Source: Hericium rajendrae (Eukaryota; Basidiomycota; Agaricomycetes; Russulales; Hericiaceae). From it: a stretch of DNA of 64,000 nucleotides. Position numbers and translations under genes: made by a program. Below are positions 54,031 through 64,000 of this stretch, piece after piece. The notes beneath the pieces are model-generated. The model ran no database searches. It saw only the letters and a list, made by a program, of their open reading frames with translations, and was not told the DNA's origin. Position 1 is the stretch's first letter; the number at the start of each line of letters is the position of its first letter. The stretch covers positions 248,001-312,000 of the forward strand of contig CM065885.1 of assembly GCA_033439255.1 (NCBI GenBank), given 5' to 3'.

Positions 54031-54535
54031 TACCTAATCACGAGATGACCTTGCGACCTGCTCACAAACAGGCAAATATCAGCAGTGCGAGAATTCACTA
54101 AGAAAAACGGAAGATACATTCCGGTAGAGTACCATTCAAAGGCACTGTACACCGAGTTTCATGTAATTTAGAGCAGAATTGAGCCCACTACATCATACTT
54201 TTGGACGGGTGCTCGAACCTCATTCAGATGGGCGCTTAACAGGCCAGATTTGCTTCCGCATTTCCTTATTAGCACGCACTTAGTATCTTCATCTCTTGCA
54301 GAGCAATGGTTGGCCAAAATGCAAAAACCCTTCAGGTATGTTCAGGTGGAAATTAAGCAGTCTGTACTCAATACTCTTAATAGATCATTACACACACGTC
54401 GATGATATGCAAGCATCAAAAACTTCAACAGCATGACGAACGACGAAGAGAGACGGGACAATGACAGCAGGTTCGTAACCTGTTCTTTGGACTTGCAACA
54501 ACTGTGAGCCAATACATGCATTACTATCTAATTAT
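54031..54535. other. Intergenic stretch, no gene seen
   Basis: AT-rich, between the Ty3 fossil and the stop of the integrase gene. No coding frame or terminal repeat was recognised. Confidence 0.5.
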
Positions 54536-56357
54536 CTAGAAGAAGAAGTCAACAGATTCGTCCTCAGAAGTTTCTGACCCCTGTGAGTCGCTTTCTTCAG
54601 CATCATCCACATTCCCATCTACTCCGTTGGTACTCTGCAGACCAATTGCCTGATCACCTCGACGACAGGCCTTCAGATCTAACACCTGGATTTGATCTTC
54701 TTTGGGAATAGGTGTGGTGTGGTCGATCGGGTGTGGTCTTTCGGAGATGGATGATTGAACTGTATGCTCTTCTTCGAATGCGTGAAAACATCCTAGAAGG
54801 TCAGCATAATTGTTCCAGATGTTATCGCGATCGCTTGGTGGAAGAGCTAGCTCCTCAATAAAATTTTTGGCAAGCTCTTCAAATGGTTTGGGGACCAGCA
54901 GGAACACGGGGTGATCATGCGGTGCATACACGTCTCGTATTTCGTCGAGCATTGCTAGATCCACTTGCACCTATGATCATACGGTAAGCCTGATATCATA
55001 ATAATGTTCGAATCCTAGCTTACACCAAAATCCAGAGATTCAAAGTTTTCAGGGTGCCTGAAGATATCGTTAGGACGGCCGTGCGGCAAAACCTTGTGTT
55101 TGTCTCGACGTGGCTTTGACATGTTGAACCGCTCTCTAAACAGGTCTAGTTCCATTTGAATCCAGGGTATGAATACATAGTGGAAAACCATCCTACATTT
55201 TGAAAGTAAATCTCCAAAGGTCTGGCTCTATTGTAGGAACTCACCGCTCGAGTGGATCATCTGGGTTATAGATTCCTTCCTCCAGGCCATACGTTAGGAC
55301 GTCATGAAATCCTGGTGCCCATTGACGTCGGACCTGCCGCCATTTGATCTCAGGTTTGACATTGCGATGCCCGCCCATGAATCGGTGTTGCAGTGAGTCT
55401 GCAAGGGACGGATCATGTCGATGGCGTAAGATGGTATGTCCATTTGCGATACCATTATTCTCTGTTCCTGGGTCGCTTTGTGTAATGAGAGGCATGGCTT
55501 GAAGATCAAAGGTGAGCATATAATTGTTGAACAAATTCTTGAGGTAACACACCACCAAGCTCAGCCACTGCCTCGCAGTAATATGAAAAGATCAGACGCG
55601 GGTTTTTGTTGGTCCACCATGCCTTCAACCACATCAGCCGTCCGGAGAATGGCTCGATTGCAACGTGCAGGAAGACTTGAAAGGCACGCCACTTGTCGTG
55701 TTGATCTACACACCAGATATCGTTCACGCCAGCGCACCAGAATTGCTTGCGGATAAGACGATGTGAACGGCGCTGTAGGACTTCATCGCGATGATGGATG
55801 TTCATGTAGTCAAGGATGAGTTGTCTAACTTCACATATAAGCATGTTTCATTCTAAATACCATACACAGACGCACCTAGGGACCATAATGTGCTCTTCTT
55901 GGAGCAGAGTATGACGCATGTCATGAGAGCCTTGTGCAGGAAAGCGTGCTCGCACGCGTTCAATAGCAGGGCGAATGCTTTGTACGGTATGGCGTTGTCC
56001 TCTTGCTTCTACTACGCCCCATTGCATGCGCCTCTTCTTAAGCAAACTCAATCTAACAGGATCTGATCGTTGATCAAAGAAGCAAGAAGCAAAGAGAAGG
56101 ACTTACGACACCTTGAGTTGATGATCCTGCCAAAGTAGACCAACTATCTCGTCATTCTTGTAACCATAATTGACATACATTTCTATCAGCGGGCAAATCT
56201 CGTCATCGGGAGCTGCAAAACAAGGCATAGTAAGTCGTGTTTGGTCGCCAGCAATGAGAATAAAGTCACTAACGTGGTTTGCTATGACCATTATTTCCTG
56301 CAGGGTTTGGCATGTTGAGAACTTTCTATTCCAGAATGCCGTTGTCCGTTCGACCAT
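54536..56357 (-). CDS. Stand-alone rve-type DDE integrase/transposase
   Basis: It starts MVERTTAFWNRKF at 56357. A helix-turn-helix-like segment follows (CPLIEMYVNYGYKNDEIVGL, then LKVSLSLLKKRRMQWGVVEA). The integrase core reads RLIRKQFWCAGVNDIWCVDQ|HDKWRAFQVFL (first Asp), FSGRLMWLKAWW, PLITQSDPGTENNGIANGH (second Asp) and NVKPEIKWRQVRRQW (Glu, about 40 residues later). Later exons encode FIPWIQMELDLFRERFN and VLPHGRPNDIF, then an acidic end (SEDESVDFFF). All exons join by short GT-AG introns with no break seen. No reverse transcriptase, capsid or LTR is attached. Known: such solo integrase-core genes are frequent in Agaricomycetes. Whether it is a DNA-transposon gene or domesticated is open. 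Confidence 0.75.
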
Positions 56358-56582
56358 TTAAAAGATGTCTGGCAGACAAATCATGCAAGTCGTCAGATCC
56401 TCGTCTTCAGTGTGCGCATCTGGGGTCCGAGTCTGTAAGTGGGGTCTCTGCCTCTGCCTCTGCCTCTGCGATTCAATTATGGCTTCACGTCTTAACTTGT
56501 TGCCTTTCTCAACTCTCTCAAAGCTCCGTAGGACGCTCTTTTGACTGCTGGCCTTCCACCATCCTTTCTCTGTTCACTCAGA
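56358..56582. promoter_or_regulatory. Divergent promoter between integrase and zinc-ribbon gene
   Basis: Only 225 bases separate the two start codons. It contains a CTCTGC tandem (GCCTCTGCCTCTGCCTCTGC, about 56,449-56,468) and CT-rich tracts. Co-expression of the pair is plausible. Confidence 0.45.
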
Positions 56583-58247
56583 ATGGAGTTCACTAAGAAG
56601 AAAAAATCCCAGAAAGCGATAGAATGTGATCGCTGTGAGGCTTTATTCCCGCTTGACACTCTTTTCACCTGGATCCCCGGCAAACCTCAGGGTCGAGCAT
56701 GCTGTCCGAAGTGTACAATCTACTACAAGGAAAAGGCAGAAAAGGAGGATAACTCCTCACTTGGTGTGTGACAATATCGCTGAAGATATACCAGGCTTAA
56801 TATCTTCTATCCTGAAATACGCACAGAATTTACAACAATATCTGATCATGCCTTAGTTCATGCCTCAAATGCAGCTCAAAGGGGCCGTACGTTCTTTCTT
56901 TCTGTCTAAAAGCCAAAGCGGTTAAATTGACTACTGCATTTAGAACCACATCTTCCTACTCGTCGCCTCCCTGCTCAGCAACATAGCGGTATGCACGTGA
57001 AGCAGGTGGTAGGATATGGAGGATCATCATCCTTGCCGGTCTCTCGGGTCACATCCGATGGGAGTGTTGGCTACACCAAACATCACGAGCAGTACCTATA
57101 TCATCGTGACACGATGGCGAAGAAAAGCAGTGGCAAGGCATCAAAGACGGCGGTCATAATTCACTTTCTGATGCATCACCTTAAAGAAGAGGGAAAGTCT
57201 GGTTCTCTTATAGTAGGGGTGCGTTACTCTGCTCTCATTTTGAGTGTTCAGCATCATGATGATGAATCTCAGAATATTGAAGAAAGCGCTAAAGTTCCAG
57301 CAACCATGTCACGTGTTGAGCTGTATGATTTTGCGATCGAGCTCTTGATGCCAGCATGGCTGGAGTGGTCTGAGGGGTGCAAGATTGCTCCGGAGCAGTT
57401 GCGCCTGTATTTGCCTCCCAGGCTGCTTCTATACCCTACCAAGGAGACCCCAGGCGATGAAGACGATCCTTTGGTCCGCACGCTTTTCACGAAGAATGAA
57501 AAGTTCGCTCCGTCGGCAAAAGTGTCCATCTTGCTGATGGTTGATACCGAGGCGTACCATGATGCATTAGAGTGGTTGGCACGCAGTGACAGAGCAGCAG
57601 ATAGCCGTCAAAGAAAGGTAAATCTTCCTCTTAGAAACATGTGTTGCGAATGGATATTGACTTCTAGACTTGATATAGATTGCCATCAAGAACGAAGATA
57701 GCGACGAAGAAGATCTAGCTGCAGATTTCGATGAAACGCCAGAACAAAAGCCCATCGGTGATATTGTATGGTGACGTTCCTATTCTGACTCATACCAAAG
57801 GCTGATTGTTGTTCTAGCTTTGGGACGCAGCAGGTGTGGATAAATCACGTAAAGGCAAAGCAAAAGCAAAAGGCCTATCAAAGTCAAAAGCAATGAAAGC
57901 AAGGCCCGTGTCCAGCCACTCGGTAACTCAGCCTCGTGTTGTGTCTGAGTCCCAAAGGCAGCAGTCATCACTGACGATCAGGATCCCTGCCAAGCATCGT
58001 GTAAGTTCATAATATGGTGGCCCCCCATTATGCTGCGTCTCTAACTGGATTATCCAGCTTGTCGGAACGTCTTCGGAGGAGTCGTCATCTGAGGATGATA
58101 TCGCCGAGTCAAATGTGGATGTTCCAGAGAAGTCTACAGGAGCGTGGAAGCCCTTGTCTCTGCCGCAGATTGTTCCACGGCTGGATTTCCCACTGCCAAA
58201 CATTCAAGCCATTGCCCAATCTCTTCGAGCATCTGCTGCGATTAGCT
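56583..58247 (+). CDS. Zinc-ribbon-like partner gene, 3' end cut by hAT insertion
   Basis: It starts MEFTKKKKSQKAIECDRCEA at 56583, followed by GRACCPKCTIYY; the CxxC...CxxC pair suggests a small zinc ribbon. Later exons encode FLMHHLKEEGKSGSLIVGVR and MSRVELYDFAIELLMPAWLE followed by WSEGCKIAPEQLRLYLPPRL. VRTLFTKNEKFAPSAKVSIL, an acidic segment (NEDSDEEDLAADFDETPEQK), a Lys/Ser-rich segment (KSRKGKAKAKGLSKSKAMKA) and PLSLPQIVPRLDFPLPNIQA come next. The frame runs into a hAT terminus at 58248, so the native C-terminus is lost or replaced. The exons between about 56,760 and 57,080 are uncertain. The gene diverges from the integrase gene, which suggests a functional pair. Family unknown. Confidence 0.5.
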
Positions 58248-61200
58248 TAGGGTGGCCGAAGAGTGGTGGGGTAACTTTACCCACTGTAAATTTACCCGGT
58301 AAATTCCCCGTAATTTACGGTCATTCCTAGACGGGTGTGATTTTGGACGGTCAAATTAGGTAAATGTCGGGCTATTGGTACTATAGATATATGTACAGAT
58401 GTCTGAGAAGCCAATAGAACCCGGATGATGCTTCCTTGTTCGCTGATGGCCAAGTAAGTATAACGAAGAAACAAAGTGTCTCGTCTGGCGGACAGAATTT
58501 ATATGGACAGTATGTGGCACAGGTGCCCGGTGACGTCGGGCTGTCGCGGCAGGGTTGCTCCCTGCACATCTACCAGCTTCTCGCTCATACACTACCAGCT
58601 CAACATCACTCTTTATCTCGCACACTCTTTCATATCATGGCAGCCAACTTGACTGCTATTCACCGACTACAGATGTACTTGGAGAATCTACCCGAGATAC
58701 TTCCAAAGCCGGTCATACCACAAGTTGATTTGCGCGGTTTTAGCTACGATGCCGAGTTTGCGCAGGAAGAGGGTATTGAAGGTGCAGCTAATAGGGAGCT
58801 TGAACTCCGACTTAAAACCTGGAAAGCGAATGATGTCTTCAAGATTACTGAGCGTGGACCAGGCATTGAAGCCCTCGCTGACGTTCTGAAGACCCTACTC
58901 GATGAAGTGCCAGGCTCTGCGATAATAGAAAAATGGGTCTGGGATGCGATTACCGCCGCGGAGGCTGTCTATGCAGCTGCTGGTTCTCCCTTAGTGTGTA
59001 ATTAAACAGCTTTATCGGTTCTAAATGCTCACCATCTGTTTATAGCCATCTGCAGAGACAATTTCTCTTGCTGTGTTCAGCAATGGAGGAAAGCGAAAGA
59101 AGCCGGAGAAGAAGATGAAACGGCCAGCCACTAAACGGCTAGATGCCTTCGATGACGCTAGGTGCCAGGATCTGGAAGAAGTGGTGCCCGACCGAAACAG
59201 TGGTGCACGACAGCATCCTCTGATTGCAGAGGCGTCACGTCCCTGCACACTCATTGTACCCATCGGCAAAGAGGACGACCTAACAAAGGAACGTCGCCGC
59301 TGTATCGCCAGCAAGGAATGCAACACTACGTGGTCAAATTCGAACCGTCAGCGCATCTTCGCACATGCAGCCAAATGCGGGTACCTACCAGCAGATGTGC
59401 GGCGTAAGGCTGTCGAGGAGATGGCAAAGAAGTCTGATGGGAATGCCATCGCTAAACGCGGTGCAGCTGCCGTTGAAGCTAGTAGCGATCTTGAGGAGTC
59501 CAGCTCGGTCGAGCATGCACCGAAGCGGCTCAAGGCTGGCGTTGCAGCACCGAAAGGGCTCAAGACATCTGACGGAATGCAGAAATTTGTCAATGAGGGC
59601 AAAAAGCAGCTGAAGCAAAAGGCGGACCACTATCTCATGCTTTACCTTGTCTGCAGTGGAATTGCCATCCGTACGGTGAAGTCCAAGCATCTCCTTGCCT
59701 TCGCCCAGACTCTGTGTTCTACCTATATGCCGCCTTCGAAATCGACAATTCTTGAACGTCTCATCCCTGATGAAGCAGCGCGTGTCACCGTCGCAACATC
59801 AAAGTATCTTCGTAATCGTTGGAATCTCACCATTTCGTATGACGGAGGCAAAATTCGGCGACCAACTGGCATATATTCCATCAATGTTTCCACCGGAGAA
59901 CGGCGTACCTACTTGATGGATCTGGTCGACGTGTCTCGCGTCAGTCATACGGCTGAATACTTGGTTGAGATCGTGAAACCGGTGAGTACCGTACATGGTA
60001 AATAAGCACAGAATGACATACTGATTATATTTCCAGGTTATCGAGCTAATAAATCCATGGCGATTTTCAGCTGTTGTCTCCGATAACACGGGGAATACGA
60101 AAAAAAGCCGAAAGTTGATATGCGATGAATTCCCGAACATAATAAACCTGCAAGACCCGTGTCATACGATAAATCATGGCATTGGCGCAATCTGTGTCTT
60201 ACCTGAATTTTCGGAGGTCAGTCTTTGCTACTAATATATCTTCTGGTTAATGCTTACCTTAAATCTGCTCTAGCTCATCTCCATTGTGCGTGAGATCATT
60301 GCTTTCATGCACGAGTCCACATACACAATGGAGCAGCTCGATTAAAAGCGAGCTATGCTTGGTATCAAACGTGGGCTTGAAGCAATCGGGAAGACTCGTT
60401 TCAGCTCCCTGTACTGGGCCGTGCAGTCATTGGAGCGAAACCTACCTGCATTGCGGGCACTCATTAGTGATAAAGCCCTGGGTATTGACATCAAGGTCAG
60501 TCCATAGACAAGTCAGGTTGAAAGAGCGAGACACTTATCTTGTTTATACAATAGGGTCGAAACGAATTATTCACTGAGGGCAACTATCGCACCTTCATCT
60601 TTCAAGGACAGCTTGTCAAGTTCATGGCTGTAACTGCGCCGTTTGCCAAAGCAATCCAGTGCCTCGAGTCTGCACATTCGACACCAGCAGACATTTTTGT
60701 ATACTGGCTGGCAATTGCGTCACATCTAGAAGACCTGTTTCAGAGTAACTCAGTTGGTTTGTCTGCCGAGACGATCGAAAAGATCAGGACTATCACCAAT
60801 CGACGCTTCGATGAGATCGTGAATGGCTCATCATGCGGAGACATTTATTTTTCGGCATTTATCCTGGACCCTCGTGAGTGAATATCCGGTAACATCGAGA
60901 GATCAGACCCTTACAGTATATCCTCTAGGCTATCGTGATGCCCCGATCTATGTCAAGGAACGGCCTGCGACCCAGGTATTTGGAGGCGGGGACCATGCAG
61001 ACGACAGTGGTCCTGCCGGCTTGACCGACGCGCTTCGGGGGGAAATAGCAAAGCGCGTGGGCCTAGCGCTGCAGACTCTGCTAAAGAATGAGTACGGCGA
61101 TCTCGTGGATAAATGTCCTGCACAGCCGGTTGGAAAGGAGAGCGCTGAGCTCACCGCCGTGATGAACGAGCGCAACCCGTCTCTTGCTCATTTATCACCA

Positions 61201-62246
61201 CTCGAAGCTCTCACGAAGTTGCGAGCACAGCTGATGCTGTATATGAAAGGCCAAGGTCCTTTTACTGCTGAGGCTATGAGAGGAAATGGGAAGACGAGCA
61301 TGCGAGCGTTGTGGAAGAAGATGGCGAGAAGATATGGCGGCGATGTGGATGTTCTGTCGGTGAGTTCCCTGATCAATCGTGCGATTTGGGACGGCGTTTG
61401 ACAGGTTCCATTCCGACAGGCACTCGCTGTCAAGATCTACTCCATTGTGCCTAACTCCATGGCGGAGGAGCGGACAATGTCTACGGTCACTTGGTTGAAC
61501 AGTCCTCAGAAGAATCAGACACAAGTCTCGACACTCAAGGACCAGATTTCTATTCGTCAATTTCATGAGACGGACTCCCTTGTATGTCTTGTCATTTTTG
61601 CTTATCTGTGTACTCATCTCAAGCATGCATACAGGACATGGCGCCGCAGTACAAGCCCGTCTTAAAGTGGTTCGAGCTTACTAGTACCGTGGCTGCGCGC
61701 CCGACGAAAGGCGCAGGCGACTCGCAAAGCCCGATAACTATCGACGCCGAGGACGATAATTCAGCCTGGATTGATGAACCCGATAGCGATGCAGTTGAAT
61801 CCGCGGAGGTGGGCCAAGTGGATCAACGCTGGCTCAATCCCCAGGATCCCTTGTATCTCGCAGACCATGATAACGGCAGTGAAGAGCAACGCACGGCTCT
61901 ACTGTCGTCAATCCGCGGCATCATTGATATTGGTTCACCTTACCTTCAGACATTCCTTACCGACACTTTCTCGCAGGCATCTTCGAGTGTCTCGGGACCA
62001 CAGAAGTGTCAGGAGAAGGTCGAAATTGCGGCGGGCCTTGACTGGGGCACATGGAACTCTTAATTTACTTTAGCTATATGTCATTTACTGTCATTTACTG
62101 TCTTTTACTGTCTTTCTGCAGTAAATTTATGCTAATTACAGTCTGGGTCAATTTACGGGAAATTACAAGAGTAAATCTGAGGCTTGATCCTGTTCACGGA
62201 AATTTCCCGGTAAACTCTGACTCGATTCGAAACTTCGGCCACCCTA
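58248..62246 (+). mobile_element. hAT DNA transposon (3,999 bp)
   Basis: Perfect 14-bp terminal inverted repeats TAGGGTGGCCGAAG at 58248-58261 and 62233-62246. Subterminal TTACCCGGTAAATT/TTTCCCGGTAAA motifs lie near both ends (58,282-58,320 and 62,150-62,220), and a TGTCATTTAC tandem at about 62,079-62,115. The interior encodes a hAT transposase. Flanking 8-mers (GATTAGCT and GTCTAACC) do not match, so a clean target duplication is not seen. It is inserted in the partner gene of the integrase. Confidence 0.85.
58637..62063 (+). CDS. hAT transposase with one in-frame stop
   Basis: The start MAANLTAIHRLQMYLENLPE leads through about eight introns. Exon 2 has a BED-like zinc finger (CIASKECNTTWSNSNRQRIF followed by AHAAKCGYLP). 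The catalytic part begins KYLRNRWNLTISYDGGKIRR, continues with TYLMDLVDVSRVSHTAEYLV and AVVSDNTGNTKKSRKL, and includes INLQDPCHTINHGIGAICV. An insertion helical domain follows. The C-terminal dimerisation motif reads KIYSIVPNSMAEERTMSTVT followed by WLNSPQKNQ, and the acidic end stops at 62063. One TAA codon interrupts exon sequence at about 60,343 (EQLD*KRAML). Unless it is read through or spliced around, this copy makes a truncated enzyme. Other exons look open, so inactivation appears recent. Confidence 0.8.
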
Positions 62247-63636
62247 GTCTAACCATTGGGTTCATATATCTGTATTTGGACGAATGAGACAATGTGAGAG
62301 ATGTCATGAAAGAGAGTATTTAGCTAGAGCTCATCAAAATCAAAGAACTTTGAATGCACAAGTAAAAATTTAGCTTAATCAGCAGAATAATCTATCTACT
62401 GCACCTGAGGCTTTTGTTATACATGATAATTTCAACAATACTGCTCAGCTTGATGCAAATAATCCTTTTTCAGATCTGGTTATATCTGCTGAAGATTAAA
62501 CCTTGCTATAAAAGTGTCATAAAAATTTAATGAAGATTGAAATGAAAACATATCTTCACTGTTAAAAAAGATAGTTTGATCTTAATGTTATGTGCTAAAT
62601 GTTGTGCAAAAAATAATTCTACCAAATATCAGAATAGCAATAAGATGTATCCAGGGCCAGGTGCACCAAATAATTTGCCTGAATTGACACAAATGAAGAA
62701 AATGCTTATTTTTCCTATACATTCAATGATTCAATTATAGCAAGTATATAGAGGACAAACCAAATATTGAGATCATACTTGCAATTTTCCATGTGATAAT
62801 ACAATGTTTCATAACAGATTGCCATTATTGCCTAAAATGATATTATTGTTATGTGAAGAACTGGCACTAATGCTGACTCTGAGCAAATATTTCAAGACTT
62901 TCAAATCTGCAGACATTCAGTTCAACAATGGCTTGAATATCTGAAAGACAATCATCTAACATTTAGAAATAATTGCATAATCATTAATTATAATTGTCTT
63001 AATCATGCAGTAGTATGAGTAAAATTTGATGAATATTCAGGTTTGCTTCATGGTATTATTTATACATAAAATAACTGATACATGTTCTAATAGGACCTGA
63101 TCATAACATATCTGGATTCATCCTAGATGTGTTTTTATTATTTTTATAACATCAAAGTGGAAAAAAGGTGGTAGAACTCTTTCTGGAAGTTAGATGCCTC
63201 TTACATTAGCATGAGCTATCACCATTCACAAAAGTCAAGGATTGACTTTGGATAAGGCAGTCATTGATCTTGGAGATAAGGATTTTTCTTCTGGTCTTTC
63301 ATTTGTTGCTATCTCTCGTGTTCGAACTTTAAAAGGTTTAGCATTTAGGTCTAGATTTGATCATACTTGACTTCAAAAACCTCAAAGTTCAGCTACCTTA
63401 GATGCTCTTACTGAGGATACTTTATGCAAAAATAACCTTCCTTTAGACAATGACTGGTATGGTATTGACATGAATGAGTACTTTGAACAGTTTTATGATT
63501 ATGATCACTAGCTACAAATGATGTACTTATCAAATATTCTTCAAGTCAAATATTGTAATAAACATTGTATTTTTAAATTCAAATTTAGCAAGCTCTCCAT
63601 TCTCAGGTGGACATTTCCACCTGTCATTGAACCTAG
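62247..63636 (+). mobile_element. AT-rich Helitron remnant with intact 3' end
   Basis: Plus-strand scraps follow the order of a Helitron protein with large parts missing. A Cys-pair block precedes PGPGAPNNLPELTQMKKMLI (about 62,650-62,710). Then VQQWLEYLKDNHLTFRN (about 62,920-62,970), KFDEYSGLLHGI, and the helicase end AITIHKSQGLTLDKAVIDLG with FVAISRVRTLKGLAF (about 63,210-63,345). The protein remnant ends near 63,510. Stops and deletions are frequent and the composition is strikingly AT-rich compared with the helicase at 8-1564. The Rep nuclease and most of the helicase are absent. A canonical 3' terminus follows at 63605-63636. Confidence 0.75.
63605..63636 (+). other. Helitron 3' terminus: hairpin, 10-nt spacer, CTAG
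   Basis: AGGTGGA (63605-63611), a four-base loop and TCCACCT (63616-63622) form a perfect 7-bp stem. Ten bases later comes CTAG (63633-63636) followed by T. This is the terminal structure known for Helitrons, which insert between A and T. Confidence 0.75.
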
Positions 63637-64000
63637 TACTATAGATGGACCTCGGGATGACCACACGCTGTGCGGACCTCCAGGAGCAGCACCCCTCTGA
63701 AAGTTTGCTCTACCAAGCTCAATTCTGCTCGGTGAATCGGGTCGTTGGTGCATAATGGTGCATAACTTATAGGCTTATAGGGTATGACAGGCATACAATG
63801 TAGGTCAGATATTTTTCATGTAGTCATGAATGTGCAAAATTCATATTTAATATAGTTAAAAATTCTTTTTAACGCTTGAGCTCTAAGTCTCCACTTTTTA
63901 CTACTCCTCCTCCTCTTCGCTCTGCCCCCCTTGTTTCTCCTTCTCTTTGACATCGTGTACTTTTTTCTTCAACAAATCTCCATCTGTTTCCTTCTCGCTC
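63637..64000. other. Right edge, no gene seen
   Basis: About 360 bases, AT-rich in the middle with pyrimidine-rich CTCCTCCTCCTC DNA at the end. No frame with protein likeness. Confidence 0.5.

Overview
The window reads as nuclear DNA of a basidiomycete fungus, most likely an Agaricomycete. Genes are split by many introns of about 45-70 bp. The recognisable families are typical of that group: F-box/LRR proteins, HNH_2-type proteins, multi-pass membrane proteins with a GKRPFRWP loop, a basidiomycete-style PCNA, Helitrons, hAT elements and tyrosine-recombinase retroelements. No rRNA, tRNA or CRISPR was found. Gene models were spliced by eye, so exon ends are proposals.

Layout. 1-3,100: the 3' part of a Helitron-type PIF1 helicase, followed by an RBM25-like splicing-factor fragment joined to an unidentified gene fragment. 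3,188-9,957: six small genes of unknown function, one leftward and five rightward. The two promoter regions examined most closely contain CGG-N4-CCG palindromes, some on a 72-bp tandem repeat. 10,975-18,880: a decayed HNH_2 gene, an F-box gene, and two copies (A, B) of a second HNH-like family in which the usual motif His is Trp. Copy B carries a piece of an RNase Z gene behind it. 19,428-32,140: a Ngaro/PAT-like tyrosine-recombinase retroelement with split direct repeats. Two GC-rich inverted-repeat elements are inserted in it, and one of these holds a solo LTR with its target duplication.

32,202-41,193: a third HNH-like copy (C), a full-length RNase Z gene, PCNA with a very long charged insertion, two small uncertain genes, a 189-bp tandem duplication, and a membrane-protein gene. 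44,308-46,431: a major-facilitator sugar transporter. 48,578-58,247: an unknown gene, a broken Ty3/gypsy fossil containing a glucoamylase (GH15) gene fragment, an apparently open stand-alone rve-type integrase gene, and a divergent partner gene cut by a hAT element. 58,248-62,246 is that hAT element with its transposase. 62,250-63,636 is an AT-rich Helitron remnant that still has a canonical 3' end.

The housekeeping genes (RNase Z, PCNA, transporter) are islands in a region shaped by segmental duplication and nested transposition. The best candidates for undescribed biology are the six-gene cassette with its shared palindromes, the amplified HNH-like/RNase Z duplication unit, and the integrase gene with its divergent and convergent neighbours.
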